Part shown: in pieces, positions 43,701 through 52,505 of the stretch
Layout of the letters: each line of letters starts with the position of its first letter
Position numbering within the stretch: position 1 is the first letter of the stretch
Source: Siphonodentalium dalli
Taxonomy: Eukaryota; Mollusca; Scaphopoda; Gadilida; Siphonodentaliidae
DNA length: 64,000 nucleotides
NCBI GenBank assembly: GCA_032622095.1
Contig: CP136061.1
Coordinates: 46,385,797-46,449,796, forward strand
Direction of reading: 5' to 3'
Program-made: the position numbers and the translations under genes
The notes under the pieces: generated by a model
Database searches by the model: none
Told to the model about the DNA's origin: nothing
What the model saw: only the letters and a program-made list of their open reading frames with translations

Positions 43701-46179
43701 TTACGCTGAAGTTCAATTATCTTTCCATATATGGCTAAACCTCGTCCAGTTAATTAATAAAACAATCCAACTGATCATGTGATTAGCACATGTGGGTATC
43801 ACATATGAATTGATGATAATGGAATAACCTACAAAGTATGTATCCAGGGGTGTAAGCATGTAATAATAATATGAATTAAGCAATTATTAATAAATGTGAA
43901 TTCTGACCTACTGATAACGTATAACTGAAGTAATGAGTCATCCTTTATGTACTTACTGGTATGTGTATAATTAGCTTATGAATTGTTCTTGTTCTATCAG
44001 GTAATGAATGAAGATGGACACACCTCAAGTATCCGCGACAAGATTCTAACAATAACAGTGAAGAGAGGATGGAAACCTGGCACAAAAATCTCCTTCCCAA
44101 AAGAGGGTGATCAGGGACCCAACAATGTTCCAGGTGAGTTATTCCCCAAAGTTACATCATTCAAAGCCCTTCCACATAACTTGCAACATGCGTGATCACC
44201 AATGATGATGCCGTCAGATTAGATACTGTACCTGATTTAACTGAGCGGTCAGTTCAACCAATGAAATCACTTGACTCTTCGTTTGCGAAGAACCGCCAAC
44301 ATATCATTTGTCAGCAAAGTAGAACTCCATCTACAAGTACTCATTGCCTGTATGTATTCCAATTTGGCAAATGCACACAGGACACACGCTGTGTGAAAGG
44401 GCTTTTGCCCTTTTTTGTACTATCGCTGCATCACAGAACATGTTCTATAACCCGATGATCAATAACACACAAGTATAGGTTATCTTTCTTTTTAAATGGT
44501 CCTTACAAGCAACCAAATTCCAAGTTCTTTAAAGTGATATCTTCCATCAATTCATTAGTATTTATGAACCATATACTTTAATCAGATGTACATAGCTCTT
44601 TAGTGCGAAGGACAATTATTACTAATTAACTAATATAGATATCAAAAGTTGTTCGAACAGCAATTGTCGAAACACAATGTTGCAGATGTTCAATATTAAC
44701 ATGGATATTGGAAAGAAAAGTACTGTATGATCAAGAAATTCAAATGTTACAATATTTCCTACCTTAGTTGAATTGTATATGGGTATTTGCTAAAGTACAC
44801 GCAGGCCAGAAATTTTCTTTTGCTATATGAAAATAAATTTTGCCAAATTATTTTGGAAGTTGCGGAATTCTATCAGTTTCTGCAACACTGTGTCCTGTAT
44901 TTCGACAATTGCTGTTTGAATGACTTTTGATATTGATAGGAAGCAGTTAATTATTAATAATGCTCGCCACTCTAATGTGGTTAAGTTGCCAATAATTTTA
45001 ACTTTCTTGAGAAATTAAAAAGTGACTTGCAAAAAGTTGTGCCACTGAAATTTGTTTTTGGCAAATGTGAATTATATTTTCATTTGGCAAATAGCAGTGT
45101 GAACCCTGTCAGCCATGATTGTGTCCTCACTTAATTACCTGACTCAAATTTCTATTCTTCAGCCGACATCGTTTTCATTCTGAGGGACAAGCCTCACTCA
45201 CGATTCAGGAGGGTAGGGGCAAACCTCATCCACACAGCGAAGGTGCCACTGGGTCGCGCTCTAACAGGATACACAGTAGACATTACAACCCTGGACGAAC
45301 GGGTGCTTCATATACCAATCAACGACATCATAAAGTAAGTTCATTTGGGATTCATAATATATGAAGTGTAAATCATACTAAGGATTATGTCAGCTACAAT
45401 GACACATCAAAACTGAAATCAACTTGCATAAACCTTCCATTCATCAGGGAAAACCCAAACTCGATGTACTAATATAAACCTTGATTTGTGTAAAAAAAAC
45501 CTCGATCGAGGTCCTTCGAGATCATGTGACCAGTGGTCAAAATACTCACCCATGACATAAGGGGAAACACTCTAAACAAAAAATGATACTAATGGAAGCA
45601 ATATAATGTGGAGTAATTCATCTTGCAGTGGGTCCATGTAACTGATCACATGATCTCAAAGAACCTCGGTTGAGGTTTTTTACACAAATCAAGGTTTAGT
45701 ACATCGAGTTTGGGTTTTCCCTGACCTGTTCTATTCTGAAATAAGACCTATTTGTGTATGCTCATGTTTATATCATCCATATATTCATACAAAAGAGATG
45801 CGCTTATAATTAGCTTTAACCCTTTCAGTGCCAAGTCCGATTTTTGTATCAACCCATATTTCCTTGATCATTTTTCAAATTTATTGATTATAATAATGTG
45901 ATACATTGATGGAAAGAGCTCTTAGAGCTCTTTCCATCAATGTATCACATTATTATAATCAATAAATTTAAAAAAAATGATCAAGGAAATATTTCGTAGT
46001 TATAAAATGTTTTCTCCCTTTTCAGGCCAGGTTATAAGAAGGTGGTGCCATCAGAAGGAATGCCAATCTCCATCACACCAGAAGAGAAAGGAGATCTAAT
46101 TATAGAATTTGACATTGAATTCCCAGTATCGCTAACTCCTGTCAAGAAAGAACTCATTCATGAAGCATTGATACGATGA
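37643..46179 (+). CDS. DNAJB13: DnaJ homolog subfamily B member 13 (radial spoke Hsp40), 7 exons, complete
   Basis: Exons 37643-37710, 41087-41193, 42057-42218, 42644-42801, 44001-44133, 45163-45334 and 46026-46179 join in frame through GT-AG junctions into 317 residues; human DNAJB13 is about 316. Residues 1-70 form the J domain (starting MGVDYYNIL, with [10 protein letters not shown] and AEAYDVLSD). A short Gly/Phe-poor linker follows ([18 protein letters not shown]), then the two C-terminal substrate-binding domains typical of class B Hsp40s ([42 protein letters not shown]-like [10 protein letters not shown]). No zinc finger is present. Family members are radial spoke proteins of motile cilia and sperm flagella (Chlamydomonas RSP16). 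The J-domain HPD tripeptide reads His32-Pro33-Glu34, so Hsp70 stimulation is doubtful. The start matches the family N terminus. It shares a 328-bp promoter region with SYAP1. Identity is very secure. Confidence 0.97.
37846..38150. mobile_element. Foldback element in DNAJB13 intron 1
   Basis: ACGATTCAATCGTAAGTGGA lies at the left, and its near complement TCCACTTACGATTG...GAATCGT at the right. There is no reading frame. Confidence 0.6.
38400..39060 (+). repeat. Pair of ~105-bp direct repeats in DNAJB13 intron 1
   Basis: 38400-38506 and 38953-39055 share TTTTTAACAATTACATTAAC-like, GCACATGG and CAGCCATTTA motifs. The remainder of the intron to 41086 has no exon. Confidence 0.5.
39634..39800 (+). 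mobile_element. Family I element fragment
   Basis: AAAGGTACTCAATCTGATTC and CCCCATATCATCAGG match the left end of I2 at 40541. Confidence 0.5.
40541..40930 (+). mobile_element. Family I TTAA element, copy I2 (right end decayed)
   Basis: It begins TTAAAGGTACTCAATCCAAT. The right side has CCCCGAAGCCAAAGAAATAG as in I1 at 49822-50257. Confidence 0.6.
41087..41193 (+). CDS. DNAJB13: DNAJB13 exon 2 (J-domain core)
   Basis: The acceptor is ttttattgcag and the donor is C|GTGAGT. It encodes helices II and III of the J domain with the HPE tripeptide and the AEAYDVLSD motif. Confidence 0.95.
41441..41928. mobile_element. Long foldback element in DNAJB13 intron 2
   Basis: The ends GTGGGGAATCACATG and CACGTGATTCCCCAC are inverted. 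The arms extend over 100 bp with mismatches, and an inner hairpin (CATTCTGACCAAAGTTGCCA) lies at 41625-41720. Confidence 0.7.
42057..42218 (+). CDS. DNAJB13: DNAJB13 exon 3
   Basis: The acceptor is gtgtttcag and the donor is CAAG|GTATAT. It encodes the end of the J domain ([14 protein letters not shown]) and the linker up to FFGGDNPFQ. Confidence 0.95.
42241..42455 (+). mobile_element. Family B MITE, copy B7, in DNAJB13 intron 3
   Basis: Two diverged hairpins and the GATATTTAATGCTGCACCAG tail are present; the TTAA ends are lost. It occupies about half of the 425-bp intron. Confidence 0.7.
42644..42801 (+). CDS. DNAJB13: DNAJB13 exon 4
   Basis: The acceptor is tctttttcag and the donor is CGG|GTAATT. 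It encodes the start of C-terminal domain I, including [18 protein letters not shown] and KISRR. Confidence 0.95.
43390..43590. repeat. Inverted-repeat element in DNAJB13 intron 4
   Basis: CAGGTGCCTAATAATAGTG at the left pairs with CACTATTATTAGGCC...GGCACC at the right, and CAATCACTATTATT recurs inside. Confidence 0.55.
44001..44133 (+). CDS. DNAJB13: DNAJB13 exon 5
   Basis: The acceptor is gttctatcag and the donor is CCAG|GTGAGT. It encodes [18 protein letters not shown] and [11 protein letters not shown] of C-terminal domain I. Confidence 0.95.
44802..45108 (-). mobile_element. hAT-like element (TTTGGCAAATG type) in DNAJB13 intron 5
   Basis: Read on the minus strand it starts CAGGGTTCACACTG and shares CAAGTCACTTTTTAATT-like sequence with the TSD-bearing copy at 55862-56388. 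No TSD remains. Confidence 0.65.
45163..45334 (+). CDS. DNAJB13: DNAJB13 exon 6
   Basis: The acceptor is tattcttcag and the donor is AA|GTAAGT. It encodes C-terminal domain II ([44 protein letters not shown]). Confidence 0.95.
45445..45723. mobile_element. Foldback MITE with ~80-bp TIRs in DNAJB13 intron 6
   Basis: CAGGGAAAACCCAAACTCGA and its complement start near-perfect arms of about 80 bp including AACCTTGATTTGTGTAAAAA. Confidence 0.8.
45816..45992 (+). mobile_element. Family E palindromic TTAA MITE, copy E1, in DNAJB13 intron 6
   Basis: It begins TTAACCCTTTCAGTGCCAAG. A palindrome of about 110 bp centred on GAGCTCTTAGAGCTC follows. The right TIR is lost; the element runs to within about 33 bp of exon 7. 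Confidence 0.82.
46026..46179 (+). CDS. DNAJB13: DNAJB13 exon 7 (terminal, TGA stop)
   Basis: The acceptor is ttcccttttcag. The exon encodes [27 protein letters not shown] and the C-terminal dimerisation-like tail, ending ALIR-stop. MITE E1 ends only about 33 bp upstream of this exon, and MITE E2 begins about 54 bp after the stop. Confidence 0.95.
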
Positions 46180-46232
46180 GAATTCGACATGAGCATTCAG
46201 TGAGCGACTAAAATGTGCAGATTTCCAAATTC

Positions 46233-46429
46233 ATAACCCTTTCAGTGCCAAGTCCGATTTTTGTATCAACCCATATTTCCTTGATTGTGATACATTGATG
46301 GAAAGAGCTCTTAGAGCTCTTTCCATCAATGTATCACATTATTATAATCAATAAATTTGAAAAATGATCAAGGAAATATGGGTTGATACTGGTTGATACA
46401 AAAATCGGACTTGGCACTGAAAGGGTTAA
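46233..46429 (+). mobile_element. Family E palindromic MITE, copy E2, in the DNAJB13 3' UTR region
   Basis: The left end is ATAACCCTTTCAGTGCC and the right end GGCACTGAAAGGGTTAA, with the same palindrome as E1 inside. It supplies an AATAAA at 46350. Confidence 0.87.
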
Positions 46430-46723
46430 TAATGGATTTCACTTATTCCATTTGCCAACAAAGCAGATTTACAGGCTAAAAAGTATTTGCATGGAGATTT
46501 GGTTGTGTCTTTTATTCCAACCAAATTCAATATTGGGGGAATATAGTGGTACTGGTGTCGCTCACTTTCCTCAATTACGACGGAGGCCGGCTGTAATGGA
46601 TACATTCTGTGTCTTTATTCCATGTGAAACCAACAGATGGTTAGGTCCATATTGCGTTTCATATCTCATGCAAGATTTTGGAAGAAATAATTTACCTGTT
46701 TGTGACGTTCTGTGATAATTGTA

Positions 46724-46729
46724 AATAAA
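46724..46729 (+). terminator. AATAAA poly(A) signal candidate for DNAJB13
   Basis: AATAAA lies 545 bp after the stop codon. A second AATAAA at 46350-46355 is carried by MITE E2 and could give a shorter 3' UTR. Confidence 0.45.
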
Positions 46730-46993
46730 AATATTTATTACCACATGCATTTCTGTAACTTCCCCAGACCACAACTTTTAAGTAGATTTGCGTTGGTCTG
46801 TCGTGATGACATGATCTGTTATGCATTAAGCCATTAACACAGGGCATTGTGTTGTGATGCAGGGCTTCCCGCTGCCGATGATAAGTTGGATATTGGAATA
46901 AATGTAATATTGCCAATCAATCTATCTGTTATAAATGAACTCTATGATAATGCCAAACATGTCAAATCCCAACAACAAAATCTTTATTGCATT

Positions 46994-47790
46994 AAAGTGA
47001 TGTGAAACAATCCGAGCAGGTGTTTCAAACGCATTAAAAATAATTATTTCAAAATAAGTTATTTTCATAAATTTTATATCCAAACAGTTAGAAAACAGCG
47101 TCTATGTTGTAATCAAAGTACATTGCCATAAAGTTTATGTCCAGTAATGCGTCCCGAATAAATTAGTAAATATTTACATTTGTTCTCTGAAATGGAACAG
47201 TTGATGTGGTTGAAATTTTTGAAAATCTTAGTATATTGCTACTTTCTTCTAATGGGGATACTCTTTAGATACTAACAGATTGGCTTTATTCAATGAAATG
47301 TCCACAATATTTCTTTAAATACAGGTCTAATTTTTTAATTGTGGATAAATTGTAGATTTCGTTTTGAGAATATTGAAAATTCTGGATAAATTTTGGGGAG
47401 GTGCCTGAGAAAATATTTCTATTTATTTGGTGTAAAAACGGTAATAAATTATAATATCACTCATCCAATGAATATGTAGTTTTGTAACAAAAAAAACAAA
47501 CAAAAATTGGCTGAAATCATGATTATATGTTTAAATGGATACTCTGTTCCCAGACGACTCTGGCCTGGATATAGGGAGAGGTTCGCTTAACCCTTTGTAA
47601 CTTAATACTGCTTCTGACAATTCTGATAATTCCAACCACCTTTTCAGAGAACACGATTGAACTACGAACAAATGTAAATATTTACTACTTTATTAGGGAC
47701 GCATTTGGGGCATAAACATTACGGCAATGATTTCTGACTATTTGGATATCAAATTTATGAAAATATTTTGGCATTGTCTGTCTCTGGTGA
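46994..47790. mobile_element. Long inverted repeat (foldback) between DNAJB13 and RABIF
   Basis: The left arm (about 47030-47200) and right arm (about 47635-47790) share ACAAATGTAAATATTTACTA and TTTATGAAAATA in opposite orientation. The left end TTAAAGTGATGTGAAAC matches a family H terminus. Confidence 0.65.
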
Positions 47791-48549
47791 CAAGGACACA
47801 CTAATAGCCCATGCAGTAATGTGAATATACATATACATGTATATATATGTATTACATAAAGATGCGAACATACAGCTAGGGTCAGTATATATGATTGTGT
47901 TTATAAACAATCTAACATGGCAGTCAACTGATCGTATCGTCTCTATTCTGTAGGCACATTGTTTGGTGGACTGGTTGACGGTGTATGAATCCATACTCAC
48001 CCTGGCTGCATGTTTGTCACACTGGTCGAGTAGTAGTGTTGGTGTGGGATAGTATCCTAGTAGTTATTAAAACACAATTTAGAATGAAACAACATATTTT
48101 ATATGTTTGAGAATGTTTGCATTTGCAAACAAAGTTAAATAATTTAACTAAATGGAACAGGTAATATATCCGATGATATATGACAATAGTAGGCTACTCA
48201 ATATAACAATGTCTTCCAGCTGCAAATCGGCGAAATCAAAGCATGGGGCCACCCACATTGCCAGATTCAAACAAAACCGTTGACACGTGCAGCATGGGAA
48301 TAAGGACATATATATATATATTAATATATATATAAGTTGTTTTTGTGGCATCAAAAATTTGACTATTAATCACATGAACACATTAATACATCCTTGCTAA
48401 CTGTATGTTGAGACAAATATGCAATACATTCATGATAGTTACCTCACTGGAAAATAGTGGACCAGACCGGAAAGTACCGGACTGGGAGGGTAAACTGGTC
48501 CCGTGGCACCAGAGTCCACCGCAAACCGGACTGGTCCAGGGCGTCTGGT

Positions 48550-48960
48550 CTGCATCACTAATTCTAGAGTTATCCTTTGTTTAGATGGCAATCTTGGTTT
48601 TTTTTCTCCATCAGCGCAAATATCCCCAGCCATGCATTATTGGATCTGAATTAAATTTGGTATGGGGTTCGCAAACATGACCGCTTTCTAGAGTGCCCAA
48701 TGATGTTGTTTGCATTTTCTGTTCCAGAATTATCATTCTTCGTTTATTTAACTTTGGTTTCTGTCCTACCCAAGTTTCAGGCACCATCAAGGTATGCCAC
48801 ACCCAAAGTGAAAATTCTTATCTAATTTGGAAGCTCTTGCATGGTAAGGGCCCATACAGACCACAATGCAAACGTCATGTTTTCTGTGACAAAATATGCT
48901 CATGGAAATTCCGTCATCCTACGTCGGGAGGTTCTTCTCATTTGTTCGCATTTTAAAATG
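48550..48960 (-). mobile_element. Tandem-core element, minus orientation
   Basis: Two to three units carry TTCTAGAGTTATCC / TTCCAGAATTATCATTC and TTTGGTATGGGGTTCGCA-like motifs. 48430-48540 just upstream is locally GC-rich (GGACCAGACCGG). 47791-48429 has a TATATATA-rich stretch and no gene. Confidence 0.5.
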
Positions 48961-49373
48961 GCAACGAGTCATTACATGGTATATATCTGGTAGTTTTCCC
49001 TCAAGGGCCTGTGGGCTCATTGGTCCAACATGCACACGAGTCCATAACACTGAAATGTTTTTTTTTAATGCCTTCTAACAAAAAATAAAATGCCAATTTA
49101 ATTATACCGATTACTTGTACACAATGTCTATCCATATTCCATACATTCTCTTTCGTTGTTCTGAATGATACAATCTTGTTATTTAATACTTCATTATTTA
49201 TAATTACCGCTATAGATATTTGATTTGAAGTAGCCATTCTGTTTACCTCGAATGAACTTGGGGAATCCGTGTGCGTGAATTCATCAGAGATATTACCTTT
49301 GTCCTAATTGAGCATCAACGCATAAGTCACATTGCTCCCATCACGGTCTGCATGGGCCTTAAATCATGCATAT

Positions 49374-49759
49374 TTAACCTTTCTCTACTAAATGGATTCT
49401 CCCATTCATTATTAAAGTATACATTGGAATGAGCTTTTATTCATTTAGAGGGATGTTAAGGTGATACAAGCAGATGACAGATATATAAAAGTGCAGAAGG
49501 AGCCCTATTTTAGAAAATGAAATGTTTTAGATAATAAGTTCCATGGTCGTTTGTTAAACTTATTATATGAACATTTCCTATGGGATAACTACTCATCAAT
49601 GATGCTTTAGTATAGAATGGGTACCTTATTATCTGAACTTTTCCTATGGGATAACTACTCATCAATGATGCTTTAGTACAGAACGGGTTAAACTTATTAT
49701 CTGAACATTTCCTATGGGATAACTACTCATCAATGATGCTTTAGTATGTAAAGGGTTAA
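49374..49759 (+). mobile_element. Family G TTAA element, copy G2, with triplicated end
   Basis: It begins TTAACCTTTCTCTACTAAAT and ends GTAAAGGGTTAA. The right part (49557-49759) is three tandem units of about 67 bp carrying CCTATGGGATAACTACTCAT. Confidence 0.75.
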
Positions 49760-49821
49760 ACTGGTCCCAAGAATATTATGGTGGGACTACATTATATCTC
49801 TTCTTATTAATGACAGATTGG

Positions 49822-50257
49822 TTAAAGGTACTCAATCCGATCAGGCCCTCATAAATTACTATTTCTTTGGCTTCGGGGATAAAATATAATTGATTCGAGT
49901 CGAGGAACCTACCTATAAACGCTCAGAGTGATCAGATATCAATTTTTGAAGTTTTGTTATTTCTATTTTTTCTGGCCCAGAAACACACTGTCAAAATTGC
50001 GTTATTAATACACTTGATTTTAGAGGTATCCATCTTCGTCTGTTTGAATAAGGGCTTCTGTGGAAATTATTAGTACACATCTTGAGAAATTTACAAACTT
50101 AGGGGCAATTATTAGTACACATCTCGAGAAAATTTAAAAAATCAATATCTAATAACTCTGAGCTTTGATGGGTGGGTTCCTCGAATCAAATATTTTTTAC
50201 CCCCAAAGCCAAAGAAATAGTAATATAGGACCCTCTGATCGGATTGAGTACCTTTAA
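49822..50257. mobile_element. Family I TTAA foldback element, copy I1
   Basis: TTAAAGGTACTCAATCCGAT and its complement lie at the ends, and the arms extend over 130 bp including TTTGGCTTCGGGG / CCCCCAAAGCCAAAG. Confidence 0.82.
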
Positions 50258-50438
50258 GTAATTGAAAAAGAGAAACATATTTGTGAAATCAAGTTTTATT
50301 TGAATTAAATGCTCTTTCTATTGGTGAACTCTCCTTTCAGAAACATGATATAAATGATCTTGTAGAAAACAATAACAAACAACCATAATTGGAATCAATA
50401 ATCATCTCAAAATACAAGCAGTTACATAGGATCCCCAC

Positions 50439-50837
50439 ATAACCCTTTACCCAACAGAACGGCCCTGTGCCAATGCATTCTCTTATATATGCGAGTCGAC
50501 CATAGGTCGCCTCGCATATATAAGAGAATGCATTGGCTTAACACATTAAAAATTATAAAATTGTTAAAGAATGTAAGAAAAATGGTAAAAAGTGTTAAAA
50601 AAAGTTTTTTTTTAGGCCAATGCATTCTCTTATATATGCGAGGCGACCTATGGTCGACTCGCATATATAAGAGAATGCATTGGCACAGGGTATAACTGTA
50701 ACCATCACAATGTGGTCAATGAGCCGGTTCCAATGATACCCATATTTGTATGGTTCTATTGAGACAGACCGAAGATATTTTAGGCTGTTGAAGCTTTATT
50801 TGGCCGGTTTTGGCCGGTTTGTTGGGTAAAGCGTTAA
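50439..50837 (+). mobile_element. Family A MITE, copy A4
   Basis: It begins ATAACCCTTTACCCAACAGA and ends GTTGGGTAAAGCGTTAA. Both 67-bp hairpins are intact (50470-50536 and 50618-50684). Its internal spacer is the reverse complement of copy A1. Confidence 0.88.
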
Positions 50838-50952
50838 AGTACATTACATATAGTAGGTTTCGTAACACTATTTAGTCGCACCTTGGGGTCATCAGCCATA
50901 TACTAAATTTTGTTTAATTTAGACAGTATTTTTTTAATTTTAGAAGTAAAGC

Positions 50953-50958
50953 TTTATT
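50953..50958 (-). terminator. AATAAA poly(A) signal for RABIF
   Basis: On the minus strand AATAAAG lies 125 bp downstream of the RABIF stop codon, with U-rich sequence around it. Confidence 0.6.
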
Positions 50959-51082
50959 GAAAAGTTCATTATAATTGTCATAATTATTTTTTCTTGAATG
51001 TTTATAATCTTTCCAGAGAAGCATTTGTTGGGCTTTAGATAAGATAGAGACACTGAAAGAAATTAATCCATTCTAGTAGCAA

Positions 51083-51487
51083 TCATTTATGTGACACTCT
51101 GTCCAGAGATATATAATACGCTTTCTTATCAGTTGTGTCATGCCATCCAATTGGTCCAATTTCACAGTCAGCACAAGTTAAATATTTAATAGATCCAACT
51201 GAATTCGTGAATCCAACATTTTCAAATGTGAACATGTCATCAACAAGCCAGCACTGTGTTAGTGTCTCCCCGTCTGAAGTCTGCTCCGATTTCTTTGTCA
51301 TGTGTGGCATGTAAATCTCCTTTGTTGCATATAAAGCTTTCTCTTGGAGCAGAATCACACTCTCGCATTTTTTGCAATACACAGTCATCTTATTTTTTCC
51401 GTTCACAACGAATTCTGATGGAGGATTTAGAGTGGAGTCTGCCATTTTATCTGTATCTGTAGGGATCTGGGCAAGCTCGTCACTCAT
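51083..51487 (-). CDS. RABIF: Guanine nucleotide exchange factor MSS4 / RABIF, single coding exon
   Basis: The 134-residue protein has the MSS4 fold signature: a zinc site from Cys38-x2-Cys41 (VYCKKCES) and Cys105-x2-Cys108 (TCADCEIGPIGWH), and the Rab-contacting WLVDDMFTFENVGFT segment. MSS4 binds nucleotide-free exocytic Rabs such as Rab1, Rab3, Rab8 and Rab10 as a weak exchange factor or holdase chaperone. Human MSS4 has 123 residues. Two in-frame starts are possible: Met1 (51487) and Met15 (51445). Met15 has the better Kozak context (AAAATGG) and would give 120 residues, closer to family length. The region containing both zinc sites is uninterrupted. A canonical acceptor lies 17 bp upstream of Met1, so a 5' UTR intron is possible. 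Identity is very secure. Confidence 0.97.
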   Translation of the reverse strand: MSDELAQIPTDTDKMADSTLNPPSEFVVNGKNKMTVYCKKCESVILLQEKALYATKEIYMPHMTKKSEQTSDGETLTQCWLVDDMFTFENVGFTNSVGSIKYLTCADCEIGPIGWHDTTDKKAYYISLDRVSHK

Positions 51488-51504
51488 GTTTATTATATAA
51501 GGAT

Positions 51505-51515
51505 CTGAAAATAGA
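51505..51515 (-). promoter_or_regulatory. Possible 5' UTR splice acceptor of RABIF
   Basis: Minus-strand tctattttcag lies 17 bp upstream of the first RABIF ATG. The start of MITE H2 at 51539 would then fall in the 5' UTR intron. No matching donor was identified. Confidence 0.3.
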
Positions 51516-51538
51516 CTTACATGTATTTGGTTGGTGCT

Positions 51539-52126
51539 TTAAAGACATACATGTATTATGCACTTGTTCGGGTGCATGAAACTTATAAGTCAGTATTAAC
51601 CCTTTGAGTGCCAGGGGCCGATCTCATCGGCCCAAAACCTACAAAATAAGTCTGTTAAAGAATATAAGAATAAATTATTAAAATTGTAAAAAAAAATAAA
51701 ATAATAATAATTGTTAGGCCAATGCATTCTCTTATATATGCGAGGCGACCTATGGTCGACTCGCATATATAAGAGAATGCATTGGCACAGGGTATATGGG
51801 TTGATACAAAAATTGACCTGGCACTCAAAGGGTTAAGGCGCTATGCCAACTGGATGAATGGAACATTCTACTAACATAGCTGACAATTTGAAGCAAATCA
51901 ACCGTACCATCATCTGAAAACATCGTCTGAACTGTGCTCAATTGTAAATATTTACTACTCGATTTGGGACGCTTCTATCGGTGATAAACTAAAGAAAACA
52001 ATTTTGCCATCGAGCGTCACTGAATGATGGCCTGTGTTGTCAATTTGGATATAATATCTGTAAAAAATTACCACTTTGAGCAGATTATTCTCCACTTCTA
52101 TTTGGTCACTCTACCGGTCACTTTAA
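51539..52126 (+). mobile_element. Family H TTAA element, copy H2, upstream of RABIF
   Basis: It begins TTAAAGACATACATG 52 bp upstream of the first RABIF ATG and ends CGGTCACTTTAA. MITE A5 is nested inside at a TTAA. Confidence 0.78.
51596..51836 (+). mobile_element. Family A MITE, copy A5, nested in H2
   Basis: TTAACCCTTTGAGTGCCAGG and its complement, with TTAA at 51596-51599 and 51833-51836. Homologous positions in H1 and H3 (GTTAGTATGCAAGTGCTATG and relative) lack the insert. Confidence 0.92.
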
Positions 52127-52251
52127 TTGCATATAAGCTTACATAATTCCTGCTTTTTTGATGACTCGTCCTGTCAATTCAGCGGGCTCTATGGTGCTTC
52201 GACATCCAAATCTGCCAAAATTACCTTCCTGTTTTTCAATGAATCAAGAAG

Positions 52252-52505
52252 CAAGCCTTGAAATAGGGTGTCTGTCATTTGCAGAATGAGGTCCACAGAG
52301 GGTGAATATAGTGATGCTACCCTGCATAGCGGGCTAGCATCACCAAATTCACCCTCTGGGGACCTCATTCTGCTTACACCTCAGCAGAATGAGGTTCTCA
52401 GAGGGTGAATTTGGTGATGCTAGCCCACTATGCAGGGTAGCATCACTAAATTCACCCTCTGGGGACCTCATTCTGCAAATGACAGACACCCTATTTCAAG
52501 GCTTG
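52252..52505 (+). mobile_element. Family C MITE, copy C11 (254 bp)
   Basis: The ends CAAGCCTTGAAATAGGGTG / TTTCAAGGCTTG are the same length as C2 and nearly identical to it. 52506-53165 has no recognised feature. Confidence 0.88.

Noticed and set aside
46383-46715. 110-codon plus-strand frame after DNAJB13
   Set aside because: It starts inside the MITE E2 end, lies in the probable DNAJB13 3' UTR, and has no homology that I recognise.
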